A stretch of DNA of 64,000 nt from Brachypterus glaber. Its lineage: Eukaryota > Arthropoda > Insecta > Coleoptera > Kateretidae. Both the position numbers and the translations under genes were made by a program. Below the pieces are notes generated by a model. That model made no database searches. It worked only from the letters and a program-made list of their open reading frames with translations, and was not told where the DNA came from. Each line of letters begins with the position of its first letter. Position 1 is the first letter of the stretch. Below are positions 24,103 to 37,800 of the stretch, in pieces. Location of the stretch: the NCBI GenBank assembly GCA_958510825.1, contig OY294049.1, positions 7,068,001-7,132,000 on the forward strand. The letters run 5' to 3'.

Positions 24103-24812
24103 GTCCAGTCTAGTAACGAGAAATTATTGTGTTAAATTGCAATAAATGTACACGGGCTGATATTTTAAAGGGTAGTAGTGGATAGTAACAGAATAATCCT
24201 ATTAGTTTTTCACCGGGTGATTTGCGTAAGGGGTGTCGACAATCGAGTTATGAATATTCAAGAATGGCCATGTTGGGGGTGAAATTGTTTTTTTCGATTT
24301 TTCAGCCAAATTATTCATCGGAGAATAAAAGTGGTTATAAGCAAACTTGTACCCTTGAAATTATAAGTTTTATATATTATGTATTTTCTTAAGTATTTTG
24401 TTACGGTAACAGTGGGCACTGAAAATCTAGTTGCGCCCTCTGTAACCATACCAAAGCTTCTATGAAACATAGTATATGAAACTTATAGAGAATTTGAATA
24501 GCTACAAATTTGCTCATAAGCACTTTTATTGTCCGATGTATAATTTGGCTGAAAAATGGAAAAAAAAGAATTTTACCTCCAACATGGCTATTTTTAAAAT
24601 AACTCGATTGTTATTACTACATTAAAAAATGATCCAAACAAAAATTATTGAAAATTTCCTCCTTAACAAAATTTGTTATATGCATTTTTATCGTTAGATG
24701 CATATTAAGCAACTTACCCCTAACAGGGGTGTTCTGTTACCATCCCCTACTATCCTCTAAAATATCAGCCTGTATACATTTATTGCAATTTACATTTATT
24801 ATTTGACTGGAC
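24103..24812. mobile_element. TA-flanked element with long TIRs, family Q, copy 1
   Basis: Ends GTCCAGTC and GACTGGAC are flanked by TA (24101-24102, 24813-24814). Inverse repeats of about 90 bp include TTGCAATAAATGTACACGGG, GCTGATATTTTAAAGGGTAG and GTAACAGAA. Further copies are at 25162 onward and around 49420-49935. No transposase frame. Confidence 0.7.
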
Positions 24813-25161
24813 TAACAATAATAACAGTAATATAATAGTAATATAAAGTGGAGGATAAATAAGAATCTGGAATATAACTTTTTTATTATTAATGGTTTCA
24901 TATGGCCCTTGTTACTAGGCAATAGTATACTATCATATAAAAAGTATTACCCATTGTTTTTAAGCCCAGTAGTCATCATAAAAATGACTGCTTTCTATCA
25001 TTTTAATGAACGATATTTTTTATACGGATTTTCGCTTTCACATAGAACCGGGAAATAGGCGGAACGGATTAACCAATAAGAAATCATCCACGGTTCAGTT
25101 GAAAAATAAAATATAAAGAAACGTTCTCCAGAATTTTCTAATTCATACTAAAACCACACTA

Positions 25162-25450
25162 GTCCAGTCAAATAACGAAAAATTCCCGTGTTAAATTGCA
25201 ATAAATTCAAACGGGCTGATAATTTAAAGGGTAGTAGTGGATAGTAACAGAACAAAATTATTCTATAGACATTTTTCATTTTTCAATACCTTAACTAGGT
25301 TTTGTGCATAAACCAATTTTTGTTATTTTTTTTTAACTGTAATATGTACATAAGGATAAAATAAATTCTATTCTATTCTATTCCATTCTATAACACTCCT
25401 GTTAGATTTTTACCGGGTGATTTGCGTAAGGGATGTCAGCTATCTTAAAT
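25162..25450. mobile_element. family Q element, copy 2, interrupted
   Basis: It starts after TA with GTCCAGTCAAATAACG and follows copy 1 up to GATAGTAACAGAACA. The match then resumes after an insertion with CACTCCTGTTAG and ACCGGGTGATTTGCGTAAGG. The right half is diverged and its end was not found. Confidence 0.55.
25254..25392 (+). mobile_element. short retroposon tail, (TTCTA)n, nested in family Q copy 2
   Basis: The inserted piece ends in ATAAATTCTATTCTATTCTA and variants. It looks like the 3' end of a 5'-truncated LINE or a SINE. Comparison with family Q copy 1 places both borders. Confidence 0.5.
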
Positions 25451-27540
25451 TTTAGGGGTGAATGCGGTTATCTCGCTAAATATGCATCTTACGATAAAAA
25501 TGTATATAACCAATTTTGTTTGGGAAACAATTTTATCAAGTTTTGTTTGTATTATTTTTTTATTATATTAATAACAATCAATAAGGCGCACAAGTCTACA
25601 TCAATCTAATGGCTATATTATATTATCGGTAAAAATGCATCTTACGATAAAAATGCGTAGTACCATTTTTGTTAAGGAGGAATTTTGTTGTATAATTTTT
25701 TTATTAAAATAATAAGACTTGAGTTTTATGCAAAAATAGCCATGTTTGGAGGTGAAATTTTTTTTTCACTGCATTTTAGGTAGGGTTAAGATAAATGTTG
25801 TACACGGCAACTTTTAAAATTAATCCATTTTCAGCGGAGCTACACCATTAACAATAATTTTTTAATATGTACCGCGGATAAACAATTGCATTTTCTATAC
25901 TATACTATTCTATACTATAACCTTAAAAAGTTACGACGTAAAAGATGGATAAGTTGTTCGGTAAATTTAAATTAAACTAAAAATAGTTTATAATAATTTA
26001 CACATTTATTTAAATAAAAATAAACTTTTTACCTGTGTCATTTTAATAAATAAAGTTCTACGTCGTAGAGTCTACGAGTATCCTGTGAAAAATTCCGATT
26101 AAAATTCATCAATTATTTATGAGAAAATGCAATTGTTTTTCCGCGGTGCCTTTTGCAAAATTATTTTTAACGGTGTAACTCCGCAGAAAATGGATTAATT
26201 TTAAAAGTTTCTGTATAAAATATTTATTTTAACTCTACTTAAAATCTTGCAATGAAAAAAAAAATTTTAACCCTCGAAGTATGAAATTTTACGTTTTTAA
26301 AAAATTCATATATCGGAACTTATAAAAAATTCAGAAGTGATAAAGTTTTTTTTTATTCATGTAAATTTGCAATGAAGGGTATGTCTAAGAAATCCGATTG
26401 TGTTTTTTTGCGAAAGTCATTGCATGTTGCAAATAACCATATTTAAACAATTTCATGCGCGCTATAAATTAACAAAGCGCTAGCGCGACACGGTTAAGAT
26501 TTCGGAATATTTTTTGTACAGAATTTTATGCTTAAGAAATTTTATAATAAGTTCTTTTTGCATAACTGCAAATCTGTAGAAGATATTGGCGAAAAACCAC
26601 ATACGTGCCGACTAATTGCAAAATAAAAAATTAAGCTCGCGTTTATAATGACAAAGCGAAGGCGTACACAAAAATTTAGACAGATGGGAATTTTTCCGTA
26701 ACTAAATCCTAATATTACTTGACTACATATGATCATATAATCTGTAGTTTAAATTTCTTGTTGGTCAAATCAGTCCATGTCCGTAAAATAAAACTGCAAA
26801 TGGAATTTTATACACCTGTGAAATAAAAAAAGCCCATCTGAATCAGTAGAAAATAAAGACTTGTCTGTTTTATAAATATGAATAACAAAAAAAGAGTAAA
26901 AGGAGTACAAAGTAATAAGCGATATAACTTTATTATTTTGCCATTATTCTTATTTAAATGAAAATACTTTAGCGTTCCTTATCTATCTACTTATAAAGTC
27001 CAAATAATTGTTAATAAATATAAATGTGAAAGGGGAATGTAAAACTCCTTTTTATATTACCTAACAGTAGAGAAAAAAAGTGTTTTATAAAAATAATAAA
27101 AATTAACATGTCAAAAGTAATGCTCCTGCTTTTAAAATTATTTTTTTTTACTTTCGTCCTACATCATTGGGACGAAAGTAACACATGAAGTGCTTACAGA
27201 AAACTGCTATTTCTTTAATTAATTATCATGTGAAATATAAACTAAGGTGTAATGATAAACAAATATAGGTGCTTTCTGAAGGTGTCATTTGTTTTGCTAT
27301 CTCTTTAAAATCAAATTGACAATTGAGCTAAATTTAAAAATTGTTAATTATTGTTTCCTGTCTCCCCTAATATAAGTATAAAATTTTCTCTCAATAAGAT
27401 TAACCTTTAGAATTTTGTGTGATTGCTTTTTACGTCGAAAGTCAGTTTTCTCACAAAACTCATAAAAGCTTTCATCGCCTTTAAAGTATGATTTATTGTC
27501 AAGTAAATTCAATTAATTTGATTTTTTTTGTTTTATTTCA
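25450..27540. other. stretch upstream of the CaaX gene; no gene identified
   Basis: It contains two pieces with TGCATCTTACGATAAAAATG (about 25483 and 25629) and a 13-bp-arm hairpin at about 27149-27182 (TTACTTTCGTCC/GGACGAAAGTAA). A 5' non-coding exon and promoter of the gene starting at 27544 may lie here or further left, but I could not place them. Confidence 0.4.
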
Positions 27541-27543
27541 GCA

Positions 27544-27615
27544 ATGAAAGGAGAAATATTAAATTGCTCAACAAACAAAGATATTTATTTTTTGGAGACC
27601 AACACAAAAACAGAG
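27544..27615 (+). CDS. CaaX gene, coding exon 1
   Basis: A strong acceptor (long T-run, TTTCAG) ends at 27541, two bases before the ATG. The 24 codons end at a GAG/GTGAGT donor. If an upstream exon is coding, the protein could be longer than predicted. Confidence 0.6.
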
Positions 27616-28818
27616 GTGAGTTAGGTATCAAAAATCATAACTTTTAATAAAGGTATTTAAATTTTACCGAAAAAGGTTATTAAACCAAAAAAAAAAGATA
27701 CTTTTTTACAAATACCAATAGTTTTTTTTACTAAAATTTGCATTTTAATTTCGCATGTGTGCGTAAATATTGTTTGTAGGATATGTAGTGTATATTAATC
27801 GAGATGAAATGTTCTTTCCCCTCTCCTAATATAATTTAGTCAATGTATAGTACTGTATTTGTAAATAAGTTCTCCACATATAAAATGACAACGTTGCATC
27901 TCTCTGCACCCTCTGTCTAACACAAACTGGGGCTCAATTGGTGAGGTATTTAGTTGGTGCTAAACCACAGAATACTTCCCACTAAATTTATACTCTCACT
28001 CGACCGCTACAGCGCGCTGTATCCGTATTTATAGCTCTCGTGCACATTACAATATGGAGTCTCATGTACGTTAGGGTGACCCACCAAAATTTCAAATTAA
28101 CAAATTTGAAGGTCTTACCCCTTAAATTTGTTTATTGGGGTAAGAGTATCATCCCTGAATTTTTTCAGAATTTTTGAAAAAAATATACAGCCATTTTTTA
28201 AAAATAAATGTTTCTTTATTTTTTTTTTATTTTTTTTTAAGTCCGAAGGTTTTTTACTTAAATCTTTTTAACACGGCACGGTATGAAGGGTAAATGGATA
28301 ACCTCGAAAAAAATCAGAATGTTTTCTTTCAAAATGGCGAAGCTGTGCCCTTTTAAGTTCGAAAATGCACTACATTGCTTCATTTTGGGCGTAATGACAG
28401 GCACAATTTTTTTTTTCATTGTCTTAAAATATTGTGAGTGTAGCCCAATAGGTCCCCACATAAAAGCCACTATAATTTTAATTATTGTAAATACGGAATA
28501 TCCAGAAAAAAATAATATATATTTTTTTTAGTGTTTTTGAAAGAATTCGGTTTTTAGCAGTTTAATTTAATTTTTTTAAGTTTTTTTTTGTCTCTAGACA
28601 AATTCTGATATATACAAACATAAAATTTGTAGTAATTTTTTTATTGGATGTATATATTTTAATACTTTTTTCTGGACATGTGGTATATTACCAAAAAAAA
28701 AATACCAGAGATTTTATGTATTTATATTTTGGAATTTATCTAAAGACAAAAAACCTTGAAAATTAAAACTAAATTGCCTAAAAACCTAATTTATCTCTCA
28801 AAAATGTTAAAAAAAAAA

Positions 28819-28850
<32 letters not shown>

Positions 28851-31800
28851 TTATTTTTTTCTGGATACCCCGTATATCCAATTAAAAAAAATATATTGAC
28901 CTGGGTTAAAATAGTAAGGTTGTAACTATAGTTTTTATTTTTGACATGAAAAACAAAAATATTTGGATTGAAAAACATAAAAAACATAAAAAAAGTCTGT
29001 AATGAAAGGTGAAAAATGGCATATAAAACGAGGTGAGTAAAATTCGTAGAATTTACAGCGTAAATATCTAAACAAAATTAGGCAAACCTACATACATATA
29101 TATCAAACTAGGGTGATATGAAAATATCAAACAAGGGTGATATAAGGCGTTTTCTAAAGAACAAGAGAGTGTGGTAAATGTCATTTTCATAGGGGATCGT
29201 TGGAAAATAATCATCATCATTTTTCTTTTGCAGACCACAGATTTGACCAATTTGTTCGTTTCGCCAGCAGGTAGAGAAATGTTCAAATACAAAGCAAGGC
29301 CGAAACATAAACATAAACTTAACCCGGCATTAGACGTAAGTATGTTTTAATAGTTATTCACAGTTACTGTAGAGAAAGTTTTGGGTTTATGTTTAATTTA
29401 ATTTTAACTAAATTCATTACTTGAAATACTTTAATTTATTAATTCTTACACAAAAAATGTATAAGTTGTAAGCCAGAAATAGCTAAGACTACTCTTGTCA
29501 AAAAAACTCCCAAATCTTGAGTTTTTACACTTAAGTTCAGTGTCCAAAGAAACACTCAATTGAGTATAATTTCGTACGCTCAATTTGAGAGTACTCCCAA
29601 CTTAATTACTCTTAACTTATGAGCACTCCCAACTTGAGAGTAACTCTCACTTTGGGTGTTACACTCTATTTAGGTGTAATACTTAATTTGAGTGTAACAC
29701 TCAAATAAATCTAAACTCTCAAAATTAAAGCCACACCCAAATTATATTATGCTCAAGTGTTTAGATTTATTTGAGGGTAAAACTCTAATAACCTGAAAGT
29801 GTTATTTATTAATGAATATCGTTATTTTAAGACGAAAATCACGTTAATTTTCACTCTTTTTTTGGAATGAAAGAAAAACACAATAAATCTTTAAAACGGC
29901 TCCTTATAATAATTATTTCAGTTGAATAATTTTTACTTGCTCACGTGAGCTGAATTTTTACATTTGTTGGTTAGCATTATTTTTAAAGTTGATTGCAATT
30001 TTTGTATTGACTTCTCTTCTTTAAAATATTTCGTTCCATGATCTATAAAACAAAGTATCAATATTAATTGACAAATTACAATGTTTGTAATCACTTACTT
30101 ATAATGGCTTTTTACGAATAAGTGTATTCTTGTACAGGAAGGCGATAAAAACTTGTATGCTATCAAGTTAGTTAATAAATGCGAAACTGATTGATTTTCA
30201 TTACATATGTATGTACAATATATCAGAAGTTCCCTACCTTTAAACAATTAATGGGAGATTTTCTGTGAAAGAAACTATAGTTTTGTGAAAGAAAGAAAAT
30301 ATCAAAGTATACTTATATACTAGATATATCTAGTATATGTATAAGTATACTTTGATATTTTCTTTCTTTCACAAATAGACTCAGAAACTCTCCCATTATA
30401 ATAAAAATAGAGTATACACTGAACCGTTGCACCCTGCATGCTTAAGTTTCAGAGCACACTAAATAGTTGAGTGTGCACACTTAATTAAACTTAAGTTTAC
30501 ACTGAATAATTGAGCATAAACACTCAAGTTTCAGAGTACACCTTGAATAGTTGAGTATAAACACTCAAGTTTTAGTATAAACCCTCAAGTTTCAGAATAT
30601 ACCCTGAAAAGTTGAGTATAAACACCCAAGTTTGAGAGTTAACACTGGATCGTTAAATGTATACACTCAAATAGTTGAGTATAACACTCAATTCGAGAGT
30701 TAACACTGGATTGTTGAGTGTATGTACTCAAATTTAGGTTTAAACACTCAAATTTGGGAGTAAACACTGAAATTTAGGTGTAAACACCCAAAATTTGAGA
30801 GTTTTTTTGACAAGGGTATATTGCTTTCCGCCATCGTCTTAATTAATCGCATTAACTTAATAAAATTGAAACCTATACAAATAGAGAAAAAATAGTATAA
30901 AGTATATCACAAATTTTGTGGGATACTTTTTTCAAGTATTTAACTAATTTAAAAAAATAATAAAAATTTGTTACGAGTACGAAAAATAGTATTAGTTTCT
31001 AGCAATTTTCATTATTTTTACTATTTTAAATACTTTATAAAATCTACTGTACATCTTCTATTTGAGTTTCTTTAAGACTCAATACAAGAAATTTAATATT
31101 TAAACCAAATACTTTCACTTTATTTAAGTTTTAAGCTCTTGATCTAAGTAAGATACGTATTCAACTTTAATTAAGGAAAACATTTAATTTAGTTACTCAA
31201 CATTCTGATATAGAAACTTTTGAGTAACTTCATCTAAATATTAAGTATTTGTTTTTAGTAATTATTTCTGTGTGTAAGTACTTTCACATAAAAATCTGGG
31301 TTATTTTTTGACTTCCCGTTCATTATTCTTATAAAACCAAATCAAATGGGAGGCATAGCGTAGTGGCTAGCGCGTATGCATAGCAAGTCTACTATCGTGG
31401 GTTCGATTCTCACTGGCGCCAATTTGCCTTTTTCAGTTAATTAATAATTGAAATTTGTCGAAGGCGATAAGTGAAACGGACACTCCCTAGAAACTGGTTC
31501 GAAAGTCAGTATAAGCCGGTGGTTCCCTCTACTACTAGCCCACACAAGTCCTGGACTTAGGGGATGCTTAAGTAGAATAGTACGAGGTTAAACAAACATG
31601 TAATGTAATGTAAACACATACCTACACATAATACGTTATATTTAAATTAATTTATTATCATTAGCTAGTATTATAATGTTAAGCATTTTTTTAAAGAGGC
31701 TTATGTTATGACCTCTTTAAAATTCAATAAAATACAGTTTTTAATACCCTTTAAAAGAGCTTTAGGTTTTTATGAAAAATAGAAGTTAAATAAAGTTTTA

Positions 31801-34800
31801 ATGTACCTACTGAAGCTAATTTAAGATATAAAGTTTTTATGGTAATAATAAAAATGTATCGTATATCAATAAAATTTGCCCAAAGAAAGTAATTGTTTTT
31901 AAATTTTATTTTCAATTAGGTTATATCGAGGGGCAAGCCGCAGAGGAATTTAGTTGTACAAATTGGGTAATCTGAAGGAAATCTTTAGATTTCCTCCTTT
32001 TCGGAGGAAATTAGAAATTGGAGGTAATTTTTGGAGGTAATCTGGAGGAAATCTTTGAAGTTTTTCTCCCAAAGGTGTACAAAATTTTGTCAGCGGTTTA
32101 CCCCTCGAGTTATATTATACCCTTTTCCCTTGAATATGGTCAAACAGGGCCGTGCGCAGGATTTGATCTTGGGGGGGGGGGGTATTAAATTCTACAATGT
32201 TAAATAAAAGAACGCAAGCAAGCCTTAGCGCCGCAGGCGACATCTTTTACAAATTGAATGGTCTATTTTAATTTTAAATTATTCTTTTAAATTTAAATTA
32301 ATTAAATTTAAAAGTGTACGAAAATACAGGAAACTTTAGCGCCGCAGGCGAAACTTTTTCTAATTCACGCGTAAGTTTTACAATCCTAAATAGAGAAAAA
32401 CGTTAGAAAGCCCTAGTGCCACAGGCAATTTTTTTTGAAAACTTTAATTTTTAAACAGTTTTATTATTCTAAATTTCACAAATATGCAAGAAAGCTCCAG
32501 TACCTCAAGCGAAAATTTTTCCGAATTTCACGCTTCGGAAGTTTCTTTAAGTTTAAAATAAACAGTTTATTTATTTATACTCCCCTAGAATGATAAGGGC
32601 GTCAAAACGAGCAAATGCGCAGATACTTTTCCCTCAAATTCGTAAAAATTTTCGCCTGTGGCGCTGGGGTTCTTTTATTTAAGATTGTAAAACTTAAACG
32701 TAAACATTGTCAAAATTTTCGCAGGCGGAGCTTAAGCCTTCTTGCATTTTTGTAAAATTTATATTGTATTGCACTTGCATTAATATGAAACTTAAAATTA
32801 TAACACTGCAGTGTTACAGATTTGATACCTAGTCTATTCTAATTTTAGTAGAGTACACTAAAAAATGGGGGCCCGAATAAAAAGTTTCTCCGGGCCCAGA
32901 CTGGCTCTGTCCGGCCCTGACTGTGTAGTATACAGTACATACTGTTATATACTATATTACTAACTTCAGATTTTTCGTTTTAGTTCTTCATTCAGACCAA
33001 CTCAAAGCCTCCAAAATCAGGAGAAACGAGTCTCAAAACAGATAGTTGCCAGGAAGATGTTGAAAAATGTATAGCGACCACTAGTACCACCACAAGTAGT
33101 TCAAATGTGAGCATTTCCGAAGAGGAACCCCTAGGAAGTAGAAGTAGGAGACGAAGTATAGACTTGTACGAGGAAGCCGCATCGATATTAGGGTTAACGT
33201 GCTCACAAACCGATGATTGTAAATGCTTAGAATGTCAGGTGAGGCTGGCGAAACTTTTTTAAAAAAGTCCAAACTCAAACTAATAAAAAAATATTGGATT
33301 GTAAAATAGTCTACATTGATTGGTTGATTGATATTGAAACTGTTGACATTTGAATTCTAACCTCAATTTTTTTGTCAAAAATACAAATGTATTTATTAAT
33401 ATTTTACAATCGAATAAAAAATAGTGTATGATCACGGACAAAAACTGTTTTTAGGGCTATTACGGTTAGTCCAGGGATATAATCAAAAAAATACCCTGTT
33501 GGGGACTGTGGCTGAACCTGAGGTCTGTCAAGTTTTTCAGGTAATACAGTTGTATAGAAGCAAAACCTATGTATTTGCTGCCCTGGATTTGGTGTGGTTT
33601 TTTATCAATAATTATTGATTATAATCAAAGGAAATTAAAAAAACTTCAAATGGCGTTTTTAAATGTCGATATGATGATTTGTTGCTTAGAAGAGGAAGAG
33701 TTGTTTTATCAAAAGAAATTATTAATTAAAAAATAACGATTTTTAGCATTGCGAAATCTCGTTACAAAACACTGTCATTTTTACCTTATAAACAATTTGA
33801 ATAACTTTGTTGCAATTACTTTTAGGAGAATAATTTTTTCAAATTCGAAAAGCTGTCATTTTTAAATTTCATTATTAGTAACTAAAAAAGTTCATAGGTT
33901 TAGTTTAGCTTTGTATGTAGATCTTCTGGTGGAAAACGGCATTTTGTGTAAATTTAAAGTTACGTATAAACATGTCTTGAAAAAATAGGTTATATTTTTA
34001 TGTCATATCATTTGGAAAGAATATATACTTTTGCATTTTTTTATAATTATTAATAAAAATATAATAAAATGTATGTTCTGAGGCTTTGCCCAAATGTAAC
34101 GAAGAAAGTGGCAAAAATTTTACAACAGTAAATATCCACCACTATTTATAATCACTTATTTATTATACACTTATTTATTTTATCACTTAATTATATCACT
34201 TTGTTTGCTTATATAAAATTTATGGAGGCATTTTCAAAAAAATAAATACGAAATTTTATTTCTGACAGTGACAAGAGAAAAATCATTTTGAAAAACTTCA
34301 AAATTGATACCATTGCAACCTTAGTCAAACAACTAATATTAGGCACCAATCATAGAAATCAAAAGTACGAAATAGTTACTAATAATGAAATGAAATAGAG
34401 TATAATATCAAAGAACAATCGACAAAACCAAAATGTCCGACCTGTTGCCAACATTTCCCAGGTTCGTTACGTAATACTTGTATAAAATAGATTTATTATT
34501 CCCTTTTTAAAAATCAAAAGGGTAGATCCATTAACTAATAAAACTCTCTAAAGTAAAAAAGTTTTGAAACACCTATCTACATTTTTATATGTTATTCGTG
34601 AATCTTAAGAACCTTATAATTAATGCCACCGGTGACAGAAAAATAAGGAAAATAAATCGACTGAGGATTTATTCTTGAGTAAATTGCGCGTCAAGAATAC
34701 TTGTGAGTTGTTCTTATTTTATATGCGAGAATATTTTTTAAAAGGCAAGCTTTGAATTACCCTTTCTGACAAAAAATACTTATTTTTTTTAACAAATATT

Positions 34801-37800
34801 GTTTTTTTTTTAATTTTCTTTGTATGTCTTGAGAATTATATTTTTTATATTTTATGAGCAAAGAATTAAAGGATTTACTAAAAAACGCTTTAGGTTTAAT
34901 CAAATTTAAATGAAAAATAAAATAAAAGCAACTCTTTAAAAATGTTATATATTACATTTTTAAATTAAGTGTAATAAAAGAAACTCGTGGTATATGATAC
35001 GTACTTTCAAAGAAAATTACGTCGAAATTACTTATTTTTATAATAAAATTTTCTCTAATACAGTTACGTCTTCTTTATATTATATTTTTATAAATTAAAA
35101 ATAAAGAATATTAAATTACTTTTTCGCAGAAAATTACTCGTCAGATATAATACCGTTGTAATATCAGTTAGAAGGCTAACAAATGGATTGTACACACAAA
35201 AAAAAATCTTATATATTTTAGTGGATGGAACGTTGTACTACCTTAAAAACTAATGTTTGCCAAATGAGACCATGCTTCATATTGAATAAAAGTAAAAAGG
35301 CCCCTTGGTAAAGTTATCTCAGCAACTAAAAAGAAACCGCACAGTTTTTATATGGTGTTGAATTTGGAAATATTTGGTTAATTTTTTTTGACATTATGTT
35401 AAATAATTAACTAATCAAAATTGCTGTTTTTTTATTCGTATGGCTAGTTTTTGAGTAATGAGCATTTAAATATTAATAACTGACGCCTGATTTTACGCAA
35501 ACACTATACATTAGAAAGTGTTTAAGAACGTTATTTATGATAAATTACACACACTTCATATGAGGGGTATAGAATCAAATAGTGCAATGTCCACATTTTT
35601 GTCCAATTGAATTAGAGATGGCATTCAAATCAGTTTTTTCCTCTCTATCCAACGTTATAAACTTCGGAGGATGCAATGTCCGGGTATAAGATAGGGTTAA
35701 AATATGCCATTCAGTTTCAAAGAGTACAATGTCCAGTCATCAGTTAGTCAGAATACTGTTAAAACCGAAAAAAACTGGATGCTTATGCATTACTTGTTTG
35801 TCATTATGGACAGCAGTGGCGAACCGACTAAGATTTAATCTTCTAACGCGGAATCCGAAGAAGCCGTTGAGGATCCAAACATAAATGAAAATGATGTTTG
35901 ACTTCAACAAAAGACAAAACACCCCTGAGTTCAGAAGGCGTATATAAAATACCCTGCTCCTGTGGTACGGTTTACATAGGTGAAACTAAGAGAAAAATTT
36001 CTACAAGACTTCAAGAGCATGAGCGCAATATAAGAAAGAAACAAATTTCCTTATCGGCAGTAGCCGAACATGTACATGAAACAGGTCATAAAATCAATTT
36101 GTCTGAAACAAAACAAATATTAACAGAAAACAGAAAAATGCCAAGGAAGATGGGAATCGATAGAAATCATCAAGCATCCTAACAATATCAATCGGGACAC
36201 TGGTTACCACTTACCTGCAATATGGAAGTCTTTGATAGGAAAAACCTCGTCACGGGTGAATAACCACAACTCGTCATAAATAGTGACACAAGTTGATTCG
36301 AAACTTAGTTTCAGATTAATCCCTGAAGATGTCTCTAGTAGTAAGAGACGAAACGTCGGAAAGTGAAAATTCATTAACACGGTCTAAACCCGAAAGTGAA
36401 AGTTCTTTAGAAAATGATGTACTTTGTGAATTGATGGGAGAGTTTCCGGACAAGCTCGTTTAATAGTTATTTCTTCTTAATAAAGTTTCCAATACTGTAA
36501 TTTGTTTTTGTTTTGAATTCTACACATAAATAGGACTTTTCTTGATAGATGTCAATTTCAAACAGTACTATGTCCAACCTAGTAAGTTTCAATAGGTGCA
36601 ATGTCCATTTATTTATTAACCATAATTAAAAAACTGTTACGTACTTAATCAAAATCAAAATTAAAATTCAGAAATATTACGTCAAAGAAAATCACATTAT
36701 ATAAAACAATACAAATTTACGTACCGAGTGTGTTTTAATTCATTTTTTTCTTCTGGCCCAGAAAACCAAAATAGCTCGCAACTAGTGCACTAATTGAAAG
36801 CTATTTTGATGGTCTAGAAACATCCTTAAAATGTCCCCAAATGCACACAACTAGCCCTAATAATATAGCTCGCATTTTTATTCCTATTTTTTGATCCATT
36901 TAGAAACCTAAAATAGCATGCTATTTTCGACACATAATAGATCCAAAATATCAACCTAAAATAGTACCTGAATATGATATTTTTAATCCAAATGAGGTTA
37001 AAAATAGCATTTATGACCTAAATTAGCTCGAAAATATCATGCTATTTTCTACTTAGTTTAGCAGTATATTTTTGAGCTACATTTTTGACAGAAATAAAAC
37101 AGGTGATATACGTAAAAAAAGTAATTATTTTTAAAAAGAAAGATCAGAATAGGTACAATATATTTGTTTGTGGTTCAGACTTGTATAACAAAAAAAAAGT
37201 AATTATTTTTAAAAAGAAAGATCAGAATAGGTACAATATATTTGTTTGTGGTTCAGACTTGTATAACATAACACGTTAGATAATTTTTGTTGAAAATTTA
37301 AATTTTCACATTCATGTTCTTCCTCACTGCCATTACTTTCGCCTTCACTCTTATTTACACAAATTTTTAATATAATTTTAACTATCTTCTCACTATTTCA
37401 CTACTTCTGCTTTTACCACAACAGCTCTCTTCTACCACTCCTATATTCTTCTAAAACTGAACTGCATTCACTAAGGGTACTTTTACTTTTGTTCTGTAAT
37501 TTACTTCTTTAAGAAGCTAAATAATCAAATTTTCTTTTTTTTTCGAGGATTTTTGAAAGACCTGAGAAGAATTTAAAATTCGTAAATTTTTAAAGCGGCG
37601 CTACGTGCATCTATTCTGAAGACTTTAGTAATGCTATACGTGTTAAAAAAAAGAAACAAAATAAATACTATTTTAAAATATTTGTTTGCATTTAGTGCGA
37701 AAAATAGAAGCATTATTAGCGAGCTAAATTCAGACGATATAAGCAGCATATTTTGGAAAATAGTTCATTTATAGCATGTTCTCACATAAACCAATATAAA

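Noticed and set aside
28258..28531. Complementary open frames on both strands in intron 1
   Set aside because: Open frames on both strands over the same low-complexity DNA; no coding signature. They lie within the intron of the CaaX gene.
31347..31420. A tRNA gene
   Set aside because: A and B boxes are present, but the ends do not form an acceptor stem and a SINE body with a (TGTAA)n tail follows.
36298..36420. Continuation of the Penelope-like ORF through the hammerhead-like motif
   Set aside because: A stop (36277-36279) precedes it, and the stem structure explains the conservation better than coding does.
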